This document shows, one piece after another, positions 1 to 5,176 of a DNA stretch of 5,190 bases; positions within the stretch are counted from its first letter, which is position 1; every line of letters starts with the position of its first letter. This stretch comes from Propionivibrio sp. (GTDB lineage Bacteria > Pseudomonadota > Gammaproteobacteria > Burkholderiales > Rhodocyclaceae). Both the position numbers and the translations under genes were made by a program. Below the pieces are notes generated by a model. The model ran no database searches and was not told where the DNA came from. It worked only from the letters and a program-made list of their open reading frames with translations. The DNA lies in assembly GCA_017990155.1 (NCBI GenBank), contig JAGNOM010000231.1, positions 1 to 5,190 of the forward strand. The letters are read 5' to 3'.

Positions 1-100
1 CTGCGAATTCAAAAGCGAGCGCACCCAACCGTGCAGCCGACGAAACGTCATCCACCACGCCAGAGAAATAAGCAAATACGCCAAGTAACGAAAGTCACCC

Positions 101-1345
101 ATGCTGCACGATTTACCCATGCTTCAACGCCTCAAGCGCTCCTCCTTCATCCATTCCCTCGCACTACCTACCCTGTTGGCACTTTGCGCGGCCAACTTCG
201 CGCACGCGCAAGCGTCGGCACCCGATTCGGCGGCTGTTGCCGCAATTGCGCCGGTTGCCGAAGCCGTATCGGCGGCGCCTGAGGTCACTGCGGAGGCTCC
301 GGCTGCTCCCGCTGTTCCCGTTGTTCCGGCCACGCCGGTCACGCTGGTCAAGCCGAAAAGCGCGCTCTGGCCCGACCAGATCGAGGCCGCCGGCAGCATC
401 ATGCCGTGGCAGGAAACGCACATCGGCAGCGAAATCGGCGGCTTGCGTCTCGCGGACGTGGCGATCAGTGTCGGCGACACGGTGAGCAAAGGTCAGGTTC
501 TCGCCCGGCTGGACACCGCCACCGTGGAAATGGATCTGGAGGCGGCCAATGCCCAGCTCATGGAGGATGGAGGCACACTCGCCCAGGCCGTCGCCACGCT
601 CGATCGCGCCAAGCGGCTGGCGCCGTCCGGTGGCCTCAGCCGCCAGGAACTGACGCTCTACGAGACGCAAAAGAACACCGCCGAAGCCCGCGTCAACGCA
701 GCGCGCGCGCAGGTCAAGCGGCAGCAACTGCGCCTGAAGTTTGCAACCATCGTCGCGCCCGACGACGGCGTCATTTCCGCGAGTTCGGCGTCGGAAGGTG
801 CGATCGTCGGGGCGGGAAGCGAACTGTTCCGGCTCATCCGTCAGGGGCGGCTTGAATGGCGTGCCGAAGTCAAAGGCGAAAAGCTCCTCAAGCTGGCGGC
901 CGGCCAGGAGGTGATCGTCAACAGCCCCTTGGGCACGGAAGTGAAAGGGCGCGTGCGTCGCCTGTCGCCGACCATCGATATCAAGACCGGCAACGGGCTG
1001 GCCTATGTCGACCTGCCGACCGGAACCAATCTGAAAGCGGGGCTGAACGTTTCCGGCAGCATCAGCATGGGCAAACGCAAGGCCCTGTATCTGCCGGCCA
1101 GCGCTGTCGTCCGCGACGAAAATCATGCGCGCGTCTTCAAGGTCGGCCCCGAGAGCAAGATCGTCGCAATCGACGTCACCACCGGGCGCACCAAGGATGA
1201 CTTGATCGAAATCGTCGACGGACTCGATGAACGAAGCGAGGTCGTCGGGGGAGAGCTCAGCCATCTCAAGGTCGGCCAACTCGTTGATTCTTCAGCGCAC
1301 GAACAGGAAGCCGAGTCGCCGGGCGGCAGTACGGAGAGCAACTGA
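101..1345 (+). CDS. Periplasmic adaptor (membrane fusion protein) of an RND-type efflux system, HlyD family
   Basis: The 414-residue product looks like a periplasmic adaptor that would bridge an inner-membrane pump and an outer-membrane channel. Residues 1-36 read as a Sec signal peptide: basic residues near 10-13, a hydrophobic stretch at 18-33, and AHA cleavage at 34-36. An Ala/Pro/Val-rich linker (about 40-86) follows. The lipoyl/barrel half-motif lies around 106-138 (IGSEIGG, then VGDTVSKGQVLARLD), an alpha-hairpin spans about 139-213, and the second lipoyl half is near 216-246 (IVAPDDGVIS). The beta-barrel and membrane-proximal domains run to about 395 (LPASAVV at 331-337, IVDGLDERSEVVGGE). 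Length fits the family. The start at 101 has a weak GAAAG at 90-94; ATG 119 gives a more typical signal-peptide N-region but has no ribosome site. No Cys lipobox is present, so the protein should be soluble periplasmic. The substrate cannot be told from the sequence, and no pump gene follows. Confidence 0.88.
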   Translation: MLHDLPMLQRLKRSSFIHSLALPTLLALCAANFAHAQASAPDSAAVAAIAPVAEAVSAAPEVTAEAPAAPAVPVVPATPVTLVKPKSALWPDQIEAAGSIMPWQETHIGSEIGGLRLADVAISVGDTVSKGQVLARLDTATVEMDLEAANAQLMEDGGTLAQAVATLDRAKRLAPSGGLSRQELTLYETQKNTAEARVNAARAQVKRQQLRLKFATIVAPDDGVISASSASEGAIVGAGSELFRLIRQGRLEWRAEVKGEKLLKLAAGQEVIVNSPLGTEVKGRVRRLSPTIDIKTGNGLAYVDLPTGTNLKAGLNVSGSISMGKRKALYLPASAVVRDENHARVFKVGPESKIVAIDVTTGRTKDDLIEIVDGLDERSEVVGGELSHLKVGQLVDSSAHEQEAESPGGSTESN

Positions 1346-1384
1346 TCTTCCGGGCCGGCTTCCGGAGACTCTGACCGGCTACGA

Positions 1385-1413
1385 TTGAAAACCGCGCATC
1401 CGTCTTCTACGAT
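1385..1413 (+). promoter_or_regulatory. Candidate sigma70 promoter for the hendecad-repeat lipoprotein gene
   Basis: TTGAAA (1385-1390, 5/6 to the -35 consensus) and TACGAT (1408-1413, 4/6 to the -10 consensus) are separated by exactly 17 bp. Transcription would start near 1420, just before the hairpin at 1427-1450 and about 70 nt before the lipoprotein start codon. This is the best promoter-like match I found between the two plus-strand genes. It rests on sequence matches only. Confidence 0.42.
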
Positions 1414-1426
1414 GAGGTTCCGTGCC

Positions 1427-1456
1427 ACGGCAGTTTGTGGTCGCTGCCGTTTTTCT
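1427..1456 (+). terminator. Rho-independent terminator or leader attenuator hairpin
   Basis: A perfect 7-bp stem, ACGGCAG (1427-1433) with CTGCCGT (1444-1450), encloses a 10-nt loop. It runs into a TTTTTCT tract (1450-1456), the classic shape of an intrinsic terminator. It lies 82 nt after the adaptor stop codon and would end that transcript. It also lies downstream of the candidate promoter at 1385-1413 and 35 nt upstream of the lipoprotein ATG, so it could equally act as an attenuator in that gene's leader. Confidence 0.68.
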
Positions 1457-1473
1457 CCGTCTGGTTTTTCCTG

Positions 1474-1480
1474 AAAGGAG
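1474..1480 (+). promoter_or_regulatory. Ribosome binding site of the lipoprotein gene
   Basis: AAAGGAG is followed by a 10-nt spacer to ATG 1491. It fixes the start there rather than at the in-frame ATG 1422, which would fall before the hairpin and would bury the signal peptide 23 residues inside the protein. Confidence 0.8.
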
Positions 1481-1490
1481 TCTGCTCATC

Positions 1491-1913
1491 ATGAATACGC
1501 TATTCCGAACACTGTCAGCCATAGTTGTTTGCTTGCCCTTACTCGTGTCCTGCGGCAAGACCGAGGAACCCAAGGTGGAGCCGTCCGCCGCAGAATCCGC
1601 CGCCAAGGAGGCGGAAGTCGCCGTCAAGGACGCTGCCGAAGCCAGCAAGGAGGCGGCCGCCAAGACCGGCGAGGCAATCAGCGAAGCGAGTAAGGAAGTC
1701 GCCGAGAAAGCCGGGGATGCCACGAGCGAAGCCGTCGACAAGACCATGGAAGCCGCCGCCAAGACCGGCGAAGCGATCAGCGAAGCCGGCAAGGAAGCGG
1801 CTGCGAAGGCCAGCGAAGCGGCGAGCGACGCCATGGATGCGACCAAGCAGGCTGCTGGCGAAGCGATGGACAAAGCCAAGGAAGTGGCGGCCGACGCGGT
1901 GCCGGCGAAGTAG
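1491..1913 (+). CDS. Small lipoprotein made of ten 11-residue Ala/Glu/Lys-rich helical repeats
   Basis: The product has 140 residues. A lipoprotein signal peptide ends in the lipobox LVSC, so Cys21 should be lipidated and the protein anchored in a membrane on the periplasmic side. A 10-residue linker follows, and the rest (31-140) divides exactly into ten 11-residue units with no leftover, for example KEAAAKTGEAI, SEASKEVAEKA and SEAGKEAAAKA. Position 3 is Ala in nine of ten units; positions 2 and 6 are mostly charged or polar and position 7 mostly Ala. Such hendecads form long amphipathic or right-handed coiled-coil helices and recall LEA group 3 proteins. No enzyme motif is present. The family is not one I can name; envelope spacing, stress protection or membrane binding are possible roles but only guesses. 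The start is set by AAAGGAG at 1474-1480. The gene converges with the aldolase gene, 36 bp away. Confidence 0.85.
   Translation: MNTLFRTLSAIVVCLPLLVSCGKTEEPKVEPSAAESAAKEAEVAVKDAAEASKEAAAKTGEAISEASKEVAEKAGDATSEAVDKTMEAAAKTGEAISEAGKEAAAKASEAASDAMDATKQAAGEAMDKAKEVAADAVPAK
1653..1787 (+). repeat. 99-nt period internal duplication within the lipoprotein gene
   Basis: Positions 1653-1688 and 1752-1787 encode the same 12 residues (AAAKTGEAISEA) and match at 32 of 36 bases. All four differences are at synonymous third positions. The offset is 99 nt, or three 11-residue units, so the gene seems to have grown partly by duplicating a three-hendecad block; similarity fades further along each copy. Confidence 0.75.
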
Positions 1914-1920
1914 GCTGGGG

Positions 1921-1943
1921 CTGACGGATTCATACTCCGTCGG
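1921..1943. terminator. Small hairpin between convergent genes, possible weak bidirectional terminator
   Basis: GACGGA (1923-1928) pairs with TCCGTC (1936-1941) around a 7-nt loop, extended by one wobble and one C-G pair to 1921-1943. It sits in the 36-bp gap between the stop codons of the two converging genes. Neither strand has a T-run after it, so intrinsic termination is uncertain. Confidence 0.35.
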
Positions 1944-1949
1944 GCCTCA

Positions 1950-2750
1950 TCAGTAAGACAAGGCGACCGGGTTCTTGCCTGGCTCGGTCTTGTAGCTCCG
2001 CAGGAGTTCGGTGGTAGCGCCGGCCAGCAGGAGCGCATCGACGCCAACCGCGACAAACCGCGCGCCGGCGTCGATGTAGCGTGCGTTGAGCGATTTGTCG
2101 CTGCACAGCACGCCGCCGGCCTTGCCTGCCTGGGCGACCTTCTGCAGTCCGACTTCGATCGCCGAGACAATTTCCGGGTGTGTCGACTGGCCAAGGTAGC
2201 CATAGGACGCGGCCAAATCCGCTGAGCCGAAGAAAATGCCATCGACGCCCTCAACGCCGAGGATTGCCTCCAGATTCTCGTAGCCGCATTTCGTTTCGAC
2301 CTGCACCAGCAAACACATCTGATCGTCGGCCTGCGCCGTGTAGTCGTCGATTCGACCCCAGCGTGATGCGCGGGCGAGGGCGCTGCCAACGCCACGAATA
2401 CCGGACGGCGGGTAGCGCATGGCCTTGACCAGGCCTTCGGCCTGTTCGGCGGTGTCGAACATCGGGATGAGCAGCGTTTGTACTCCCGTTTCCAGAAGCT
2501 GCTTGATCAGTACATGGTCGCCTTGCGGCGGACGGACGACGGGCTGTGATGAATAAGGCGCGATGGCCTGCAGCTGCGCGAGGATGCTGCGCAGATCGTT
2601 CGGGCCGTGTTCGGCGTCGATCAGCAGCCAGTCGAAACCGGCGCCGGCGCAGATTTCGGCGCTGAAGGTTTCGCCGAGGCCGAGCCATAGGCCGAAGAGT
2701 GTTTGGTTGGCTTGAAGGCCTTGCTTGAAGTGGTTGGTGGGGATTTTCAT
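1950..2750 (-). CDS. HpaI/HpcH-family class II 2-oxo-acid aldolase (4-hydroxy-2-oxoheptanedioate aldolase-like)
   Basis: The 266-residue product closely resembles E. coli HpaI, a metal-dependent aldolase that splits 4-hydroxy-2-oxo-heptanedioate into pyruvate and succinate semialdehyde, over its whole length. Landmarks are GLWLGL (20-25), AGAGFDWLLIDAEH (35-48), SQPVVRP (68-74) and YPPSGIRGVGSALARASRW (113-131). The residues known in HpaI as catalytic His45, Arg70 and metal ligands Glu149 and Asp175 correspond to His48, Arg73, Glu152 and Asp178, all with a constant +3 offset. FGSADL (174-179) has Ser where HpaI has Pro. ATG 2750 is chosen because GAAAGG (2757-2762) lies 6 nt upstream and the family N-terminus begins here; the frame stays open to 2819 but enters the repeat island. 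The family is promiscuous (RhmA/YfaU-like relatives), so the true substrate is unsure. Location after an aromatic-sensing activator suggests a role in lower aromatic degradation, an inference. Cytoplasmic. Confidence 0.9.
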   Translation of the reverse strand: MKIPTNHFKQGLQANQTLFGLWLGLGETFSAEICAGAGFDWLLIDAEHGPNDLRSILAQLQAIAPYSSQPVVRPPQGDHVLIKQLLETGVQTLLIPMFDTAEQAEGLVKAMRYPPSGIRGVGSALARASRWGRIDDYTAQADDQMCLLVQVETKCGYENLEAILGVEGVDGIFFGSADLAASYGYLGQSTHPEIVSAIEVGLQKVAQAGKAGGVLCSDKSLNARYIDAGARFVAVGVDALLLAGATTELLRSYKTEPGKNPVALSY

Positions 2751-2796
2751 CGGGAGCCTTTCATTGAGGAAACGCTGTGTTCCGCCCTGACGGCGT

Positions 2797-2830
2797 GTAA
2801 CTTTTTCTTGCGTCGCCAAGAAAAAGTCAC
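2797..2830. repeat. A/T-rich hairpin near the left end of the repeat island
   Basis: ACTTTTTCTTG (2800-2810) pairs perfectly with CAAGAAAAAGT (2817-2827) over a 6-nt loop. Two further pairs outside one mismatch extend it to 2797-2830. It matches the position of the hairpin at 3212-3241 in the other arm. It lies just upstream of the aldolase start on the minus strand, so it may be in that gene's 5' leader. Confidence 0.7.
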
Positions 2831-2901
2831 CAAAAAGAAGGCGACCCCCGCGTTACGCGGCCGGCTATGCCGGCTGCCCTGCGCTACTCGTGAGGCCGGG
2901 C

Positions 2902-2942
2902 GGCTGCGGAACTCGGGCCTTTGGCCCTCAGACAGTCCTCGC
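2902..2942 (+). repeat. Left core arm of the inverted repeat
   Basis: This 41-nt stretch is the reverse complement of 3098-3138 except for one base (40/41). It contains a local palindrome, GGGCC-TTT-GGCCC, so each arm can also fold alone. Confidence 0.92.
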
Positions 2943-3097
2943 CGACGACCCCCGGCCCCACTCCGTTGCTCGGCGCTGCACGAGGGGGAAGGAGAAGCAC
3001 ACCAAAAGGAACCTGACGCCATTGGCGGTCGATTCCCGGTTGGTTCTTGATCAGCCCTTTGCGTCGTCGAGCAGCGCAAGACGCGACGGGAAAAAGG

Positions 3098-3138
3098 GCG
3101 AGGACTGTCTGAGGGCCGAAGGCCCGAGTTCCGCAGCC
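3098..3138 (-). repeat. Right core arm of the inverted repeat
   Basis: Inverted partner of 2902-2942 with a single mismatch, in the loop of the local palindrome (GGGCC-GAA-GGCCC here). The two arms lie 155 bp apart. If both were transcribed together they could form a long stem. Confidence 0.92.
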
Positions 3139-3211
3139 CTCCCGTTGTGGCTGAGCAGCGCAGAGCACCCGGCGCAGCCGGGCGACGCTGTGGGCGCGCG
3201 TTTTCTTTGGC

Positions 3212-3241
3212 TACTTTCTTTTTGCAAGAAAAAAGAAAGTA
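3212..3241. repeat. A/T-rich hairpin near the right end of the repeat island
   Basis: TACTTTCTTTTT (3212-3223) and AAAAAGAAAGTA (3230-3241) form a perfect 12-bp stem with a 6-nt loop. It begins 53 nt past the activator stop codon on the minus strand and might stop or stabilise that transcript. It lacks a GC-rich stem followed by a U-run, so I do not call it a classical terminator. Confidence 0.72.
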
Positions 3242-3294
3242 CGCCCGCGCGTCAGGCGCGGAACCCAGCCGTAACTCATCGCCCACGCACGTCT

Positions 3295-4992
3295 TCATTT
3301 CAACTCCCCGCTGCCTTTCAAGTTGTCCTGCTTCTTCAACCGATACTGCAACTGCGGCCGCGTGATCCCAAGCAGACGTGCGGCGCCGGCGAGGTTGCCG
3401 TCTGACCGCCGCACGGCTTCTTCAAGCAGCCGGGTTTCCAGGTCTTCGAAGGAAATGCCACTGCCGAGAATGGCTTCAAGCAGGGCGACGGTGCGGCAGG
3501 GCTCGGGCTTGTTCTCCAGGTTACCGGCAGCGGAGATCAAGAACTCCCAGTTCTGCGCCTCGCCGACGTGGGTGAACAGGTGCTCGAGTTCGATCCAGCC
3601 ATCTTGCGGCGCCAGGATGACGCCGCGTTCGATCATGTTTTCCAGCTCTCGCACGTTGCCCGGCCACTGGTGGCGCTTGATCGCCTGCATCGTCTTGTCG
3701 CTGACGCCGAGCAGTTTCTTTTCGTAGAGCGTGCAGAAGCGGCTGAGCATGGCCTCGACCAGCGGCGGAATGTCAGCCACGCGCTCGCGCAGCGGCGGAA
3801 TCTGGATCGGATAGACGTTGAGTCGGTAGAAGAGATCCGAGCGAAAACGTCCTTCCTTGACGGCCGTTTGCAGATCGACGTTGGTCGCGGCGACGAGGCG
3901 AACGTTGATCTTGCGCACGTGATCGTCGCCGAGCCGCTCGATTTCGCCTTCCTGCAATACGCGCAGCAGCTTGGCCTGCGCGCCTAAAGGCAGCTCACCG
4001 ATCTCGTCGAGGAAGACCGTGCCGCCATCGGCGCGTTCGAATTTGCCGATGCGTGAGTTCTGTGCGCCGGTGTAAGCACCTTTTTCGACGCCGAATAGTT
4101 CCGATTCGATCAGGTCATTGGGCAGTGCCGCGCAGTTGATCGCGACGAACGGCCCCTGCCGGCGCTTGCTCATCTGGTGCAGCGTGCGCGCGAAGCGCTC
4201 CTTGCCGACGCCGGTTTCGCCGAGCAGCAGCACCGAGACCTGCGTTTCGGCGGCGCGCGAGACGAGGTCGTAGGCGTGCTTGAAGCCCTTGGAGTTGCCG
4301 ACCAATTGCGGTGTTTGCGTTTGCTGCGTGATCGTCGTGCGCAGGTAGTCGATCTGCGTGCGCAGTTCGAGCAGGTGGGTGAGCATGGAGTCGGACTGGA
4401 AGTAGTTGGCATGCTCTTCCGCGTCTTCCCATTCCTCCAGCGGCTTGCCGACGATGCGGCAGTTGTTGTGGCCGCAGGCGACGCACTCGACTTCCTTGAA
4501 CAGGATGAAGCGTCCCATGAACGCCGACGTGTAGCCTGAGGCGTAGCCGATCTGCGACCAGCACACTGGTTCGTCTGACTGACCGAAGTCGCGGATATGG
4601 ACCTCCTGCTCCCAGGAATTCTCCCAGAGGAATTCGCCGTTGAACGCGCCCTTTTCGACGTCCATGTGCAGCTCAGTCGGGGTGACACGAACGACGCCCT
4701 CGAGCATGTGCAACTGCGGCCCCGTCAGGAAGGCGTCGACGGTGGACTGGTGACCGCGCGTGCGCTTGGCCAGTTCGGCGTCGCGTACACCGGCCGCGTA
4801 GCCCATGCGGGTGAGCAGTCGCCGCGTGTGCTCCTTGCCGACCGAGCCGATCAACTCCTTGCGCAACGCGCCGAGCGACGCGGTGTGCATCAACACCATG
4901 CGGTTTTCGGCAAGCCAGATCGTTCCGTCCTTTTCGGAAAAACGGACCAGTTCGCGCAAATCATTCGACTCCGGGTACTGAATTGTCGTCAT
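3295..4992 (-). CDS. Sigma54-dependent activator of aromatic catabolism, XylR/DmpR/MopR (NtrC) family
   Basis: The 565-residue protein has the standard layout: XylR_N sensor (about 15-120), V4R (about 125-186), B-linker (about 187-228), AAA+ sigma54-interaction domain (about 229-460) and C-terminal Fis-type helix-turn-helix (about 525-554, with NLAGAARLLGITRPQLQYRL). The Zn ligands of MopR (Cys155, Glu178, Cys181, Cys189) match Cys144, Glu167, Cys170 and Cys178. Its phenol-binding His106 and Trp134 match His95 and Trp123, all with a constant offset of 11. Walker A is GETGVGKE (258-265), the sigma54 loop is GAYTGA (305-310, Tyr instead of the common Phe), and Walker B is GGTVFLDE (323-330). 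Candidate arginine fingers are Arg384 and Arg390, and sensor II is in WPGNVREL (443-450). ATG 4992 has AAGG (4999-5002) 6 nt upstream, and the family N-terminus fits; the frame remains open to 5184 but through AT-rich promoter DNA. Phenol or a simple alkylphenol as effector is inferred. It probably activates an operon to the right of the window. Confidence 0.95.
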   Translation of the reverse strand: MTTIQYPESNDLRELVRFSEKDGTIWLAENRMVLMHTASLGALRKELIGSVGKEHTRRLLTRMGYAAGVRDAELAKRTRGHQSTVDAFLTGPQLHMLEGVVRVTPTELHMDVEKGAFNGEFLWENSWEQEVHIRDFGQSDEPVCWSQIGYASGYTSAFMGRFILFKEVECVACGHNNCRIVGKPLEEWEDAEEHANYFQSDSMLTHLLELRTQIDYLRTTITQQTQTPQLVGNSKGFKHAYDLVSRAAETQVSVLLLGETGVGKERFARTLHQMSKRRQGPFVAINCAALPNDLIESELFGVEKGAYTGAQNSRIGKFERADGGTVFLDEIGELPLGAQAKLLRVLQEGEIERLGDDHVRKINVRLVAATNVDLQTAVKEGRFRSDLFYRLNVYPIQIPPLRERVADIPPLVEAMLSRFCTLYEKKLLGVSDKTMQAIKRHQWPGNVRELENMIERGVILAPQDGWIELEHLFTHVGEAQNWEFLISAAGNLENKPEPCRTVALLEAILGSGISFEDLETRLLEEAVRRSDGNLAGAARLLGITRPQLQYRLKKQDNLKGSGELK

Positions 4993-5079
4993 GGCGTGCC
5001 TTGCAGATGGGTCTTTGGGTCGGCGGTAAACGCGTCGTTCCGAGCGCGGTGAACGAGTCGTCCGGAAGCTGATAAAGAT

Positions 5080-5109
5080 ATTACACAAACTATACGAAAA
5101 AATACACAA
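5080..5109 (-). promoter_or_regulatory. Possible sigma70 promoter of the activator gene
   Basis: Read on the minus strand, TTGTGT (5109-5104) and TGTAAT (5085-5080, 5/6 to the -10 consensus) are 18 bp apart in the AT-rich stretch upstream of the activator. Transcription would start near 5073, leaving a leader of about 80 nt. The -35 match is only 3/6, so this is tentative. Confidence 0.35.
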
Positions 5110-5110
5110 A
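5082..5110. repeat. Direct repeat TACACAAA, 21-bp period, over the activator promoter
   Basis: TACACAAA occurs at 5082-5089 and again at 5103-5110. The copies are two helical turns apart and coincide with the proposed -10 and -35 elements. This could be an operator for a protein binding one DNA face, or chance in AT-rich DNA. Confidence 0.5.
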
Positions 5111-5145
5111 TCTCGAGAATTTATGGTTTGTCGTTTGAAAGTGTT

Positions 5146-5161
5146 TTTATCAATTGAATCA
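5146..5161. promoter_or_regulatory. Upstream activating sequence-like site 1 for the XylR/DmpR-type activator
   Basis: Eleven of the first 12 bases match the family's UAS palindrome TTGATCAATTGATCAA as I recall it (here TTTATCAATTGA, with an exact TCAATTGA centre at 5150-5157). The second half is shifted by one inserted A before TCA. Confidence 0.55.
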
Positions 5162-5176
5162 TCAACCCGTGTTCGA

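Larger units (their letters stand above)
2779..3264. repeat. Large imperfect inverted-repeat island filling the activator-aldolase gap
   Basis: The left arm (about 2779-2971) and right arm (about 3069-3264) are diverged copies of one unit of roughly 190 nt in opposite orientation, with about 97 bp of unrelated sequence between them. From the outside in, each arm has GTTCCGC, a CCTGACG block, an A/T-rich hairpin with AAAGAAA-type tracts, a GC-rich stretch containing CTGCGCTRCTC, and a near-identical 41-nt core. Open frames through it (such as 2747-3298 minus) have low-complexity Arg/Pro/Ser-rich translations typical of intergenic repeats, so I call no gene. This accounts for almost all of the 544-bp gap. 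Similar A/G-rich dispersed repeats are familiar from betaproteobacterial genomes, from memory. It could be two adjacent insertions or a MITE-like element; no target duplication is evident. Confidence 0.8.

Noticed and set aside
1..100. Promoter or upstream gene end before the adaptor
   Set aside because: I saw no convincing -35/-10 pair, terminator or reading frame in these 100 bases, only a weak GAAAG before the start codon.
177..195. TTGGCAC followed by TTTGC inside the adaptor gene as a sigma54 promoter
   Set aside because: The spacing between the two elements is too short and it lies within the signal-peptide coding region.
164..1279. A 371-residue minus-strand open frame opposite the adaptor gene
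   Set aside because: High-GC antisense shadow; the plus strand encodes a recognisable full-length adaptor with a signal peptide.
1379..2395. A 338-residue minus-strand open frame opposite the lipoprotein and aldolase genes
   Set aside because: Its Ala/Ser-rich repeats are the antisense image of the hendecad repeats, and its remainder is another frame of the aldolase gene.
2751..2819. N-terminal extension of the aldolase to ATG 2819
   Set aside because: The extra 23 residues come from the repeat arm and are absent from HpaI; GAAAGG at 2757-2762 fits ATG 2750.
3207..3226. TTGGC followed by TTTTTGC as a sigma54 -24/-12 promoter
   Set aside because: The GG-to-GC spacing is three bases too long, and the sequence is part of the A/T hairpin of the repeat.
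2747..3298. A 183-residue open frame on the minus strand across the repeat island, and overlapping frames at 2703-3050, 2884-3168 and 2890-3405
   Set aside because: They run through both repeat arms, have Arg/Pro/Ser-rich low-complexity translations with lysine runs from the A-tracts, lack ribosome sites, and overlap each other on both strands.
3568..5052. Plus-strand open frames opposite the activator (3568-3987, 4177-4539, 4597-5052)
   Set aside because: Mirror frames of a well-conserved sigma54 activator; no family features of their own.
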